The notes: generated from the letters alone by a model not told the origin. Numbered from the stretch's first letter, positions 45,354-56,908 are shown. The stretch: DNA of 64,000 bases from an uncultured Bradyrhizobium sp. (GCF_947648125.1 NZ_CANSMR010000010.1:62001-126000); one strand, 5' to 3'. Numbers and translations: made by a program.

Positions 45354-46646
45354 TCACGATCGCGCTGGTATCCGCTTGATCTTGGCGCCGAGCGCGTTGA
45401 GCCGCTCGTCGATCCGCTCATAGCCGCGCTCGATCTGGTCGGCATTGTTGATGGTGGAGGTGCCGTTGGCGCACACCGCGGCCAGCAACATCGCCATGCC
45501 GGCGCGGATGTCGGGCGAGTTCATCGGCGCGCCGCGTAGCCGGCTGGGACCGGCCACGATCGCGCGGTGCGGGTCGCACAGCACGATGCGGCCACCCATC
45601 GCGATCAGGTTGTCGACGAAGAACATCCGCGACTCGAACATCTTCTCGTGCATCAGGATGACGCCGTCGCACTGCGTCGCGGTGACGATCGCGATCGACA
45701 TCAGGTCGGCCGGGAAGGCCGGCCAGGGCTGATCCTCGAGCTTCGGCACGTGGCCGCCGAAATCATCCTGGATCTTCATGGTCTGGTTCGACGGCACGAC
45801 GAGGTCGTCGCCCTCGATGCCGCAGACGATGCCGAGCCGCTCAAAGCCCATCCGGATCGAGCGCAGGTGTTCGACGCCGGCGCGCGCGATACGCAGCGGC
45901 GAGCGGGTCACCGCGGCAAGGCCGATCAGCGATCCGACCTCGATATGGTCGGGCTGGATCGCGTAGGTCGTGCCGCCGAGCGTCGCCTGGCCGTGCACGA
46001 TGATGGTGTTGGTGCCGATGCCTTCGATCCTGGCGCCGAGCGCGACCAGGAAGTTGGCGAGGTCCTGCACATGCGGCTCGGAGGCCGCGTTGCGCAGATA
46101 GGTCGTGCCGCGGGCGGCGACGGCGGCGACCAGCGCGTTCTCCGTCGCAGTGACGCTGGGCTCGTCGAGGAACACGTCGGCGCCCTTCAGGCGCGAAGCG
46201 CGGAATTCCAGCCGGTGCGTCGCGGTCACCGTGGCGCCGAGCTGCTCGAAGGCCAAAAAGTGTGTGTCGAGCCGGCGGCGGCCGATCACGTCGCCGCCCG
46301 GCGGCGGCAGCGCCACCTCGCCGCAACGGGCGAGCAGCGGACCCGCCAGCAGGATCGAGGCGCGGATGCGCGCGCACAGCGCCGGATCGAGATCGGCGGC
46401 GCGGATCTCCTTGGCATGGATCTGCAGCGTGTTGCGCTCGGTCCATTCGGCGCTGGCGCCGACCGAACGGCACAGCTCGACCAGCGTTTCGGTGTCGCGA
46501 ATACGCGGCACGTTGGTCAGCGTGACCGGATGCTCGGTGAGCAGGGCAGCTGCGATGATCGGCAGCGCGGAGTTCTTGTTGCCCGACGGCTCGATGGTGC
46601 CCGAAAGGCGGCGGCCGCCTTCGACGATGTATTGGATCGGCGGCAC
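45354..46646 (-). CDS. murA: UDP-N-acetylglucosamine 1-carboxyvinyltransferase family (MurA), Asp variant
   Basis: 430 aa. The family catalyses enolpyruvyl transfer from PEP to UDP-GlcNAc. Present: SGNKNSALPI (Lys24), IRASILLAGPLLARCG and FPADLMSIA with the catalytic Asp. At the place of the E. coli Cys115 loop (GGCTIG) it reads GGDVIG, so residue 119 is Asp. MurA enzymes with Asp there (for example in mycobacteria) are insensitive to fosfomycin. Rhizobiales usually carry another murA near hisD, so this may be a paralogue. It lies downstream of gyrB. Confidence 0.9.
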   Translation of the reverse strand: MPPIQYIVEGGRRLSGTIEPSGNKNSALPIIAAALLTEHPVTLTNVPRIRDTETLVELCRSVGASAEWTERNTLQIHAKEIRAADLDPALCARIRASILLAGPLLARCGEVALPPPGGDVIGRRRLDTHFLAFEQLGATVTATHRLEFRASRLKGADVFLDEPSVTATENALVAAVAARGTTYLRNAASEPHVQDLANFLVALGARIEGIGTNTIIVHGQATLGGTTYAIQPDHIEVGSLIGLAAVTRSPLRIARAGVEHLRSIRMGFERLGIVCGIEGDDLVVPSNQTMKIQDDFGGHVPKLEDQPWPAFPADLMSIAIVTATQCDGVILMHEKMFESRMFFVDNLIAMGGRIVLCDPHRAIVAGPSRLRGAPMNSPDIRAGMAMLLAAVCANGTSTINNADQIERGYERIDERLNALGAKIKRIPARS

Positions 46647-46713
46647 GCGGAATGTCCCCTAACGCATCATCCAGATTTGGATGCAGACTTGGATTCGAAC
46701 TTGGCCATGCGAA

Positions 46714-46728
46714 ATTCCGTAACGGAAT
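46714..46728. promoter_or_regulatory. palindrome attccgt-a-acggaat in the gyrB-murA gap
   Basis: A perfect 7-bp inverted repeat about 70 bp upstream of the murA-like start. It could be an operator or simply a small hairpin. Confidence 0.35.
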
Positions 46729-46847
46729 CAATGGCTGTGCGGCACCGTAACACAATTCCCGGCGCAGCTTCCACACGAAAGGTAGCGGCCCGACGGCGCC
46801 GATCGCGCTGTCACGGACACGTCATCTCAGCCGCCGGGAGCAGGTCC

Positions 46848-49367
<2,520 letters not shown>

Positions 49368-49400
49368 CTAGCGCAAAGTCTCTGTCTACAAACTATTGAA

Positions 49401-49428
49401 TAAATAGGATTTTTTCGGCCTGTTTCAA
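49401..49428 (-). promoter_or_regulatory. candidate sigma-70 promoter of gyrB
   Basis: On the minus strand TTGAAA (49428-49423) and TATTTA (49406-49401) are 16 nt apart. They lie in an A/T-rich patch about 120 bp upstream of the gyrB start. Confidence 0.5.
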
Positions 49429-49512
49429 GGCTCTCAAAGGCCGATTCCGGAGGCTCTGAAAAGCCCGATTCGAAGCCAGATTCGAGCCCCTTTCGGAGCT
49501 GATTTCGCGCGC

Positions 49513-50649
49513 TCAGCCGCGCCGTGTGGCGCGGCCGGATTCGACGTCGAAAATCTCTCCTCGCGGGCCGATATCGACGAAGGCGGCAGGATCGGCGCCG
49601 GTCATCCAGACCTGTGCACCGAGCTTGGCGAGCTCCTCGAACAGCGCCTTGCGCCTATTGGGATCGAGATGGGCGACGACCTCGTCGAGCAGCAGCAGCG
49701 GCACGATGCCGGTCATCTCCGCGACCATCGTGGCATGCGCCAGCATCAGCCCGATCAACAGCGCCTTCTGCTCGCCGGTCGAGGCGTCGCGCGCCGGCAT
49801 GCTCTTCGGCGCGTAGACCACCTGCAGGTCGGTCAGATGCGGGCCGTCGAGCGTGCGCCCGGCAGCGGCGTCGCGCGGACGGCTGGCGCGCAGGATCTCG
49901 CGGTAGCGGTCCTCCACTGCGGTTGCCGGCTCCTGCAGCAGCGCATTCTCCATCCAGCCGTCGAGCATGATCTCGGCGGAGGGGAAGGCCGAGGCCGCGC
50001 CGCGCTCGCGCAGCATCGCGGCAAGCTTGGCGGCGGTCTGGCCGCGCGATGCGGCGACCGCGACGGCAAGCTCCGCGGTCTCACGCTCGATCGCGTCACA
50101 CCAATGGTCGTCGTAGTTGCGCACTTCGAGCAGCCGGTTGCGCGAGCGCAGCGAGCGCTCCAGCGCCGAGACGCGGCTGGAATGCTCGGAATCGATCGCC
50201 AGCACCAGGCGGTCGAAGAAGCGCCGCCGCTCGGACGCTGCGCCCATGAACAGGCCGTCCATCGCCGGCGTCAGCCACACGATGCGCAGATGGTCGCCGA
50301 ACGCGGTCGCCGAACCCACCGGTTCGCGATCGATGCGACAGCGCCGGCTGTTGCTCGCCTCGCCGGTCGGCGGATCGATGCCGGTGCCGAGCGTGGCGAG
50401 GCCGAGCGCGCCCTCGACTTCGGCCGAGACCGCCCAGGAGCCGTCGCCCTGATTATCGGCGATGTCCTCCAAGGTCGCGCGGCGCAGGCCGCGGCCCGGC
50501 GACAGGAACGAGACCGCCTCCATGCAATTGGTCTTGCCGGCGCCGTTCGGCCCGACCAGCACCACCATGTCGCCCGCGACCTGCAGCGTCGCCGTCCGGT
50601 AATTGCGGAAATGCGTCAGCGACAAGCGATGAATGCGGGACGGGGTCAT
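49513..50649 (-). CDS. recF: DNA replication and repair protein RecF
   Basis: 378 aa SMC-like ATPase that helps RecO/RecR load RecA at gaps. Walker A is GPNGAGKTN at about 33-41, the signature DASTGEQKALLIGL, and Walker B LLLLDEVVAHLD. It starts 8 nt after the left repeat of the GIY-YIG cassette, so that repeat lies in its leader. The order dnaA-dnaN-recF-gyrB is the ancestral bacterial arrangement. Confidence 0.96.
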   Translation of the reverse strand: MTPSRIHRLSLTHFRNYRTATLQVAGDMVVLVGPNGAGKTNCMEAVSFLSPGRGLRRATLEDIADNQGDGSWAVSAEVEGALGLATLGTGIDPPTGEASNSRRCRIDREPVGSATAFGDHLRIVWLTPAMDGLFMGAASERRRFFDRLVLAIDSEHSSRVSALERSLRSRNRLLEVRNYDDHWCDAIERETAELAVAVAASRGQTAAKLAAMLRERGAASAFPSAEIMLDGWMENALLQEPATAVEDRYREILRASRPRDAAAGRTLDGPHLTDLQVVYAPKSMPARDASTGEQKALLIGLMLAHATMVAEMTGIVPLLLLDEVVAHLDPNRRKALFEELAKLGAQVWMTGADPAAFVDIGPRGEIFDVESGRATRRG

Positions 50650-50657
50650 GTTACCTT

Positions 50658-50689
50658 GTCATTGCCGGGCTTGACCCGGCAATCCATCG
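50658..50689. repeat. left inverted repeat of the GIY-YIG cassette
   Basis: A 32-bp unit (GTCATT...ATCCATCG) with the core GCCGGGCTTGACCCGGC (50664-50680). It pairs with 50992-51022 in inverse orientation at 30 of 32 positions when compared unit to unit. Confidence 0.85.
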
Positions 50690-50695
50690 TCCGCG

Positions 50696-50983
50696 CTAGC
50701 GGACAATTTCATCATATAAGTCTCGCCAGTCGGGATTGCCGGCAACGATCAGATCAATCTTCCACTCACGCGACCAGTGCTTGATGTTTTTCTCGCGCTG
50801 AAGCGCCGCGGCGATTGTCTCATGGGCCTCAAAATAGACGAGCGTCTTGATGCCGTACTTCTTGGTAAAGCCTTCGGCGAGACCCTCGCGATGCTCGTAA
50901 ACTCGCCGGACCAGATTGTTGGTCACGCCAACGTAGAGAGTTCCACCGGGCTTGCTCGCGAGGATGTACACCCAATAGGTCAT
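50696..50983 (-). CDS. GIY-YIG nuclease family protein, 95 aa
   Basis: Small single-domain GIY-YIG endonuclease (UPF0213/YhbQ-like). The motif is split as WVYILASKPGGTLYVGVT, followed by the conserved Arg in NLVRRVYEHRE, Glu in REKNIKHWSREWKIDLI, and the end NPDWRDLYDEIV. ATG at 50983 is preferred; an ATG at 51010 would start inside the right inverted repeat. The gene fills the space between dnaN and recF and lies inside a 32-bp inverted-repeat pair. It is probably a selfish or repeat-linked gene, not a replication gene. Confidence 0.88.
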   Translation of the reverse strand: MTYWVYILASKPGGTLYVGVTNNLVRRVYEHREGLAEGFTKKYGIKTLVYFEAHETIAAALQREKNIKHWSREWKIDLIVAGNPDWRDLYDEIVR

Positions 50984-50990
50984 CTCTTGT

Positions 50991-51022
50991 TCGATGGATG
51001 GCCGGGTCAAGCCCGGCCATGA
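50991..51022. repeat. right inverted repeat of the GIY-YIG cassette
   Basis: The unit CGATGGATGG...CCGGCCATGAC is the inverse of 50658-50689 with two differences. These two are compensatory within the palindrome, so each hairpin is kept. Confidence 0.85.
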
Positions 51023-51034
51023 CGAGAGGAGAAA

Positions 51035-52153
51035 TCACACCCGCATCGGCATCAGCACGTAGAGCGCGCCCTTGCTGTCGCGGTCCTGCACCAGGGTCGG
51101 CGAGCCGGGATCGGCGAGCTTCAGCACCGCGACTTCGCCCTCGATCTGGGCGGCGATGTCGAGCAGATAGCGCGAGTTGAAGCCGATATCGAGTGCATCG
51201 GAGGCGTACTCGACCTCGATCTCTTCGGTGGCGCTGCCGGAATCCGGGTTGGTGACCGAGAGCACCAGCTTGCCCGCGGACAAGGCCAGCTTCACCGCGC
51301 GGCCGCGTTCGCTGGAGATAGTCGAGACGCGGTCGACGGCAGCCTCGAAATCCTTCTTGTCGACCACCAGTTCCTTGTCGTTGTTCTGCGGAATGACGCG
51401 GCCATAGTCCGGGAAGGTGCCGTCGATCAGCTTCGAGGTCAGCACCACATTGCCGAGCGTGAAACGGATCTTGCCGTCGGACAGCTCGATCGAGATCTCG
51501 GCGTCGTCGCCCTCGATCAGCCGCTGCACCTCGCCGACGGTCTTGCGCGGGACGATCACGCCGGGCATGCCGGTCGCGCCCTTGGGCAGCGCGAGGTCGA
51601 TCTGCGCCAGGCGATGGCCGTCGGTCGCAACCCCGCGCAGGGTCGCAGCCTTGGCGCTGCCGGCGGCGTGCAGATAGATGCCGTTGAGGTAATAGCGGGT
51701 CTCTTCGGTCGAGATCGCAAACTGGGTGCGGTCGATCAGGCGCTTGATGTCGGACGCCGGTAGCGAGAACGAGTGCGTCATGTCGCCGGCGGCAAGGCCC
51801 GGGAAATCGCTCTCGGGCAGGGTCTGCAGCGTGAAGCGCGAGCGGCCGGCACGCACCGCGAGCACCGAGCGGTCGCCGTCGGCCTCCAGCACGATCTGCG
51901 AGCCGTCAGGCAGCTTGCGGACGATGTCGTAGAACATGTGCGCAGGCACCGTGGTCGAGCCGGCGGTTCCGGTCTCGGCCGGGAGCGTCTCCGTCACCTC
52001 GAGATCGAGGTCGGTCGCCTTCAGCGACAATTTGGCGCCCTCGGCGCGGATCAGCACGTTGCCGAGGATCGGGATGGTGTTGCGGCGCTCGACCACGCGG
52101 TGAACGTGACCCAGCGATTTCAGGAGTTGCGCGCGCTCGACGGTGACCTTCAT
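51035..52153 (-). CDS. dnaN: DNA polymerase III subunit beta (sliding clamp)
   Basis: 372 aa processivity clamp. It starts MKVTVERAQLLKSLGHVHRVVERRNTIP and ends in the conserved ALYVLMPMRV. Three clamp domains of about 120 residues each are present. It is separated from dnaA by 280 bp including a terminator, so it must have its own promoter. The GIY-YIG cassette starts 12 nt beyond its stop. Confidence 0.96.
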   Translation of the reverse strand: MKVTVERAQLLKSLGHVHRVVERRNTIPILGNVLIRAEGAKLSLKATDLDLEVTETLPAETGTAGSTTVPAHMFYDIVRKLPDGSQIVLEADGDRSVLAVRAGRSRFTLQTLPESDFPGLAAGDMTHSFSLPASDIKRLIDRTQFAISTEETRYYLNGIYLHAAGSAKAATLRGVATDGHRLAQIDLALPKGATGMPGVIVPRKTVGEVQRLIEGDDAEISIELSDGKIRFTLGNVVLTSKLIDGTFPDYGRVIPQNNDKELVVDKKDFEAAVDRVSTISSERGRAVKLALSAGKLVLSVTNPDSGSATEEIEVEYASDALDIGFNSRYLLDIAAQIEGEVAVLKLADPGSPTLVQDRDSKGALYVLMPMRV

Positions 52154-52350
52154 TGCAATACCCGCCAGATCCCTCAGATGGAAAAGCCGGGCGGCCGTTC
52201 AGGGCAGCACCGCGGCATTGGAAACCCGATAAGCCAGATCAATACCGGATTTGATCAAACCCACGGGGGGACCGCAAGGTGGCGCGGATGGGCGGCCGGT
52301 GCAAGGGATACGGGCGCGAAACGGGCCCCGTTCCCCACGTTTTGGGCCGG

Positions 52351-52390
52351 AAAAAAGTTTAGCCCTCCCCTCTTGATCAAGGGGAGGGCT
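52351..52390 (-). terminator. rho-independent terminator of dnaA
   Basis: Stem agccctcccc/ggggagggct (52361-52370 and 52381-52390) with a 10-nt loop, followed on the minus strand by AAACTTTTTT. It lies 44 nt beyond the dnaA stop and separates dnaA from dnaN. Confidence 0.88.
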
Positions 52391-52433
52391 ATGGAACGAG
52401 CCAGCCAAATGAGGCGGCCTGATTCCCGCAGTC

Positions 52434-53864
52434 CTATTCCTGCAGCTGACGCTTCAGCGATTCGACTTCCTCTGACAGCGTCGTGTCCTTGGCGACCAGT
52501 GCCTCAATCTTGCGCACCGCGTGCAACACCGTGGTGTGGTCGCGGCCGCCAAACCGTCGGCCGATCTCCGGCAGCGAGCGCAGGGTCAGCGTCTTGGCCA
52601 GATACATCGCAACCTGGCGCGGACGCACCACGTTGGCGGTGCGGCGAGACGACAGGAGGTCGGAACGGCTGACATTGTACTGCCGGGCGACCACGCGCTG
52701 GATGTCCTCGATCTTGATCCGCTTCGGCTCCTGCGGGCGGATCAGGTCGCGGACCTCGCGCTCGGCCATCTCCAGCGTCACCGGCTGGTTGTTGAGCTTG
52801 GAGTGGGCCAAGAGGCGGTTGATCGCGCCTTCGAGGTCGCGGCCGTTGTGGGTGATGGTGCGCGCCAGATAGTCCAGCACTTCCTCCGGCACATCGAAGG
52901 TCGCATGGTGGGCGCGGGCCGCGGCGACGCGCGACTTCAGGATGCCAAGTCGCAGTTCCTCGCCGAGCGAGCCCATCTCGACCACCAAGCCGCCGGCGAG
53001 CCGCGAGCGCACGCGGTCGTCGAGGCTTTCGAGGTCGGACGGCGGACGGTCGGCCGCGATCACGACCTGACGGCCGGCGTCGATCAGCGCGTTCAGCGTG
53101 TGGCAGAACTCGGCCTGCGTCGACTTGCCCTGCAGGAACTGCAGATCGTCGATGACAAGCACGTCGATGCCGCGCAGCGCCTCCTTGAACGCCAGCGCCG
53201 TCTGCGTCTTCAGCGCCGCAACGAAGCCGTACATGAACTTCTCGGCGGTGAGATACAGCACCTTGCGCTCGCCGCCGGAATTGCCGGCCCAGGTCACTGC
53301 CTGCAGCAGGTGCGTCTTGCCGAGGCCGACGCCGGCATGGATGTAGAGCGGGTTGAACATCACTGGATCGCCGCGGCGACCTTCCGCGACCTGGCGCGCA
53401 GCCGCATGGGCCAGCGTGTTGGAACGGCCGACGACGAAGCTTGCAAAAGTCAGGCGCGGATCGAGCGGCGAGCCGCCGAGCGCGTCATGGCTGGCGGACA
53501 CCGGCGCCGTCGCGAACGAACGCAGTTCAGGCGCGGGACGGCCGTCATGGCGCTCGACACGGCGCACTTCGACCGGCGCAGCCGCTTCCTTCACCGGAGC
53601 CGTCGCGCGGATCGCCGAGCGCACGGTGAGGTCGATGCGATGCACTTCGGGCATCTCGGCCTGCCAGCAGGTGAGCACGCGTTCGGCGTAATGCGCCTGG
53701 ATCCAGCTCTTGAGGAACCGGGTCGGAACCGACAGATGCACGCTCTCGTTGTGCACGCTCTCCAGATCCATCCGTGCGAACCAGCTCGTGTAGACGTCCT
53801 CGCCAACGCTCGTCCGCAAACGTCCCTTTACCCGCGACCAGCGATCCTGTTCCGTGTTCGTCAT
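52434..53864 (-). CDS. dnaA: chromosomal replication initiator protein DnaA
   Basis: 476 aa from ATG at 53864 ([17 protein letters not shown]). Domain I is at about 1-90. The AAA+ domain has Walker [13 protein letters not shown] and Walker [11 protein letters not shown]. Domain IV carries the DNA-binding signature [16 protein letters not shown]. An extended start at 53996 has no support. The 1.2 kb upstream region is free of genes and likely carries its promoter and perhaps oriC. The gene ends at a strong terminator. Confidence 0.97.
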   Translation of the reverse strand: MTNTEQDRWSRVKGRLRTSVGEDVYTSWFARMDLESVHNESVHLSVPTRFLKSWIQAHYAERVLTCWQAEMPEVHRIDLTVRSAIRATAPVKEAAAPVEVRRVERHDGRPAPELRSFATAPVSASHDALGGSPLDPRLTFASFVVGRSNTLAHAAARQVAEGRRGDPVMFNPLYIHAGVGLGKTHLLQAVTWAGNSGGERKVLYLTAEKFMYGFVAALKTQTALAFKEALRGIDVLVIDDLQFLQGKSTQAEFCHTLNALIDAGRQVVIAADRPPSDLESLDDRVRSRLAGGLVVEMGSLGEELRLGILKSRVAAARAHHATFDVPEEVLDYLARTITHNGRDLEGAINRLLAHSKLNNQPVTLEMAEREVRDLIRPQEPKRIKIEDIQRVVARQYNVSRSDLLSSRRTANVVRPRQVAMYLAKTLTLRSLPEIGRRFGGRDHTTVLHAVRKIEALVAKDTTLSEEVESLKRQLQE

Positions 53865-55099
53865 TGCCTTCGTACTTTTCCAAAACTGAGAGATGATGAT
53901 TGCGAAAGCGCCGTGCAGGGGTCCTGCCACGACGCGACCTCTAGCGGGCGCGGTCTGCTCCGGACAAAGCTCTCCCGTGTGGCGGCCATGCGCCACGCGA
54001 CAGGTCAGCTGTTTGGAGAAGATGCGTCCCGCGAGGTCAGCGCGTACTCGACGGTCTCTGCGGGTAAGAGCCAGCGTCCGAGGGGTTGATTACGGCACCA
54101 CAGGAAATCTGCACTTGGGCTGTCGTTGGTTCGACTGCAGTGATGATACCGTAAGGCATAAGTCCTCCCCCTCCCGCCGCGACGTATCGCGGCAAGTTGT
54201 CAGCTTGCTCGTGTCTTCAAAATCGAACTGCTGCTACCGAACACCGAAATGCCCGGCGCTTCGCCGCCGCGTGTCGCCGTCAATCCGTTCGCTTGCGCCA
54301 CGTCCCCGCTGCCAGATTCCGACTGACGTCCTGGTCTCTCTTGTTCGATCCCCCAAATTGCCGGGGACACCGCCGGAGATATTTTGACACAGGTCGACCG
54401 TCCTCATATCGCTATGAGCCGTCAATCTAGCTTCGCTTGGAAAGCGTCGCTAACGCGCACACCGCCGCCGATTTGCACGTCCGCCCTTGGGTCTCAAACC
54501 GCGCTGATCTGGAGAGCCGTGGGCGTCGCGAACAAGAAATAAATACACCAAGCGTATTTTCTGACAATCCGTGGATTCGACGGGGATCGAGACTCTTCGC
54601 GACTGTTGCGGTGTTGCCGACGCGGAGTTGCGAAAGCAAGTTTTTGAATCAGCGCACAGATTCACGCGTGTCACAAACGACGGTGCAATACCAAAAATTT
54701 TTCATAGAAAATTTACATTTGGTCTCGCGCCGGTCATTTTTCCAATCGCTGCTCAGCGCTATGTGCATAAGTAATTCGCGACGCGTGAGTTTTCACGATT
54801 ACTTTTGCAGGGTAACCCGCGTCGCAATTTTCGACGCGAGATGCCGCGCCCTATTCCATTTATCGCGCTTAGCGCCGAACAATCTGCGCGAGTGCGACGC
54901 ATTAAGCATATTGGGCCGGTAGAACTACGGACGCGACGAAACATGACACGCAGTTCGTTGCGCGGCAACGCCGACTCTTCTCGCGCTATGAAACTTCCAC
55001 GACAAAATGCGAGGCCAAAACAAAAAGCCCGGCGCGAGCCGGGCTTCGTGACAAATGGGTTGTTCAGTCAGCTCACGCGGCGAGCTTTACTCGCTGAGC
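53865..55099. promoter_or_regulatory. 1235-bp gene-free region between rpsT and dnaA, candidate oriC
   Basis: No gene is supported. It has a DnaA-box match TGTGCATAA at 54772-54780 (inverse TTATGCACA, consensus TTATNCACA). A very A/T-rich tract lies at about 54691-54720 and four GANTC sites in 90 bp (54574-54663). Base composition is lower in GC than the flanks. In related genomes dnaA is near the numbering origin. Only one good DnaA box was found, so origin function is not proved; it may be just the dnaA control region. Confidence 0.5.
55015..55046 (-). terminator. rho-independent terminator of rpsT
   Basis: A perfect 9-bp stem aagcccggc/gccgggctt (55025-55033 and 55038-55046) with tetraloop gcga, followed on the minus strand by T-rich sequence. 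It is about 54 nt after the rpsT stop. Confidence 0.92.
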
Positions 55100-55366
55100 T
55101 TACTTGGCGAGCTTGGCGATGCTCTGCGTAAGGCGCGACACCTTCCGGCTCGCGAGGTTCTTGTGAATGATGTTGCGCTGCGCTGCCTTCATCAGTTCGG
55201 GCTCGGCCTTGCTCATCGCCTTGAGTGCCGCCTCGCGGTCGCCGCTCTTGATCGCTTCCTCGACGGTGCGAACCGCGCCACGCATCTGCGTGCGGCGCGA
55301 TTTGTTGACGATGGTGCGGCGAGCAATCTTGCGGGTCGCCTTCTTGGCGGAGGTGGTGTTGGCCAT
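55100..55366 (-). CDS. rpsT: 30S ribosomal protein S20
   Basis: 88 aa, a helical Lys/Arg-rich primary 16S rRNA-binding protein. It starts [18 protein letters not shown] and ends [10 protein letters not shown], both as expected. It is monocistronic, with its own sigma-70 promoter about 210 bp upstream and a strong terminator. It is the usual neighbour of dnaA in this group. Confidence 0.97.
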   Translation of the reverse strand: MANTTSAKKATRKIARRTIVNKSRRTQMRGAVRTVEEAIKSGDREAALKAMSKAEPELMKAAQRNIIHKNLASRKVSRLTQSIAKLAK

Positions 55367-55738
55367 GGTTCTCTAACTGTCCTTCGGCGGTGATCGCTCG
55401 GTGGTCGGGCTTGCGCGCACCGGCCGGTTCAAATCTCAACTCTGATGTATTTGTCCAAGGTGGTTTTCTTGGGTGTCCTTGAGGCGGCCATGCCAAGGCG
55501 CATAATGCTGCCCCCGCATGCGGCACTGTCCAAAGAACAGCGGCGGCAGGATTGCGCCCGCCGCCATCGGCCGGTCTTATAGATGGCGCAGGCTTAACCG
55601 TCAACGCTTTCGGGACCGAAAAAGGGCCTGAAATCGGCCTCGCGGGGGCCGGATAAGTCGCTGAAGAGGTTGAATTTCCGGGGGGCGCCCGGTAAGGCCT
55701 GTCGACGCGTGGGGCGCGACAGGGAGTTAGGGTGACGC
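55367..55738. other. 372-bp divergent region between rpsT and the small membrane protein
   Basis: It contains the rpsT promoter (55576-55604) and a long rpsT leader of about 200 nt. Nothing else is recognised. No ribosome site or repeat suggests a further gene. Confidence 0.6.
55576..55604 (-). promoter_or_regulatory. sigma-70 promoter of rpsT
   Basis: On the minus strand TTGACG (55604-55599) and TATAAG (55581-55576) are exactly 17 nt apart. Transcription would begin near 55568, giving a leader of about 200 nt before the rpsT ATG. Confidence 0.75.
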
Positions 55739-56056
55739 ATGATCCGCGGCTTTTTCCGCCTGATCGGCCTTTTGCTGCTGGCCGGCAGTTTCATCTTCAT
55801 GGTCTATGACGGGGCCCGCTACGTCGCCGACCAGAGCCTGCGGTTTACCCAGTTCGGCCAGTTCTGGAACGATATCCACCAGTCGAGCCAGCAGGCGTTC
55901 CATGCCTGGGTGGATCGCTTCGCGCCCTGGCTCTGGAACGACGTGATCCGCGTGCTTCTGGAGCAGCCGGTGTTCGCGGTGCTCGGCATTGCCGGCATCC
56001 TGCTGATGATCCTATTCCGGCCGCGCAAGCCGCTGATCGGCTACGCGCGCGACTGA
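55739..56056 (+). CDS. small membrane protein, 105 aa, unknown function
   Basis: Two hydrophobic segments: LIGLLLLAGSFIFMV near the N terminus and VFAVLGIAGILLMILF near the C terminus. An amphipathic middle (FGQFWNDIHQSSQQAFHAWVDRF) and a basic tail RPRKPLIGYARD complete it. It looks like a conserved inner-membrane protein. I do not recognise a function. It is not tightly linked to msrA (114 bp). Confidence 0.75.
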   Translation: MIRGFFRLIGLLLLAGSFIFMVYDGARYVADQSLRFTQFGQFWNDIHQSSQQAFHAWVDRFAPWLWNDVIRVLLEQPVFAVLGIAGILLMILFRPRKPLIGYARD

Positions 56057-56170
56057 ACGGGCCGCAACGGTCAGTAACGGGGCTGCCATCATCCGCGTAA
56101 GGACATATATAGGTGACAGCCGGCCCGCAGGCCGTTGCCGCGTCGGCCGATGTCCCGCCCGGAGGTATCC

Positions 56171-56827
56171 ATGTTGTTCATGCGCAAGACCACCGCGTTG
56201 CCAAGCGCCGCCGAGGCGCTGCCTGGCCGCGCGACGCCGATCCCGACCGCGACCACGCATTTCGTCAATGGCAGCAAATTGACGCCGCCTTATCCGCAAG
56301 GCCTCGAGCAGGCCGTGTTCGGGCTCGGCTGCTTCTGGGGCGCGGAACGGAAGTTCTGGGAACTCGGCGACGGGATCTACACCACGGCGGTCGGCTATGC
56401 CGGCGGCCATACGCCGAACCCGACCTATGAAGAGGTGTGCTCGGGACGCACCGGCCACACCGAAGTCGTGCTGGTCGTGTTCGACCCGAAGAAGATCTCC
56501 TACGAGAAACTGCTGAAGACGTTCTGGGAGAACCACAACCCGACGCAGGGCATGCGCCAGGGCAACGACATCGGCACGCAGTATCGTTCCGCGATCTACA
56601 CGTTCAGCGACGCGCAGCGCAAAGCCGCCGATGCGTCGCAAGCGATGTATCAGAAGGCGCTTGCCGCCAAGGGCCTCGGCGCGATCACGACGGAAGTGGC
56701 ACCGGCCGGCGAGTTCTACTTCGCCGAGGACTACCATCAGCAATACCTCGCCAAGAATCCGGCGGGCTATTGCGGGCTCGGCGGCACCGGCGTGTCCTGC
56801 CCGATCGGCGTCGGCGTCAACGCCTGA
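56171..56827 (+). CDS. msrA: peptide-methionine (S)-S-oxide reductase
   Basis: 218 aa from ATG at 56171 with GGAGG 5 nt upstream. The catalytic Cys is in [14 protein letters not shown]. The family body [22 protein letters not shown] follows, with a C-terminal resolving region ([13 protein letters not shown]). It repairs oxidised methionine in proteins. No secretion signal is seen. It lies alone, without msrB. Confidence 0.96.
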   Translation: MLFMRKTTALPSAAEALPGRATPIPTATTHFVNGSKLTPPYPQGLEQAVFGLGCFWGAERKFWELGDGIYTTAVGYAGGHTPNPTYEEVCSGRTGHTEVVLVVFDPKKISYEKLLKTFWENHNPTQGMRQGNDIGTQYRSAIYTFSDAQRKAADASQAMYQKALAAKGLGAITTEVAPAGEFYFAEDYHQQYLAKNPAGYCGLGGTGVSCPIGVGVNA

Positions 56828-56900
56828 TCGCTCTTGTCATGCGCTAAATCGAGGGGGAGGCGGGCGTTCCGGCTCCCACTCGGTCCTCGAAAACCTTTTA

Positions 56901-56908
56901 TTAACCAT
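56901..56908 (+). promoter_or_regulatory. TTAACCAT, possible CtrA half-site
   Basis: TTAACCAT matches the CtrA half-site used in alphaproteobacteria. It lies 54 bp before the polysaccharide-export gene. A single 8-mer may occur by chance, though A/T-rich words are rare here. Confidence 0.3.

Noticed and set aside
43413-45539. A 708-aa plus-strand frame opposite the MATE operon
   Set aside because: Antisense to MATE and DUF2867 genes with strongly biased composition; a shadow of high-GC codon usage.
50658-51022. CRISPR-like repeat around the GIY-YIG gene
   Set aside because: There are only two units in inverse orientation, not an array of direct repeats with spacers.
54427-54968. Several short frames in the rpsT-dnaA region
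   Set aside because: They overlap each other on both strands, lack ribosome sites and show no known domain. The region is better read as non-coding.
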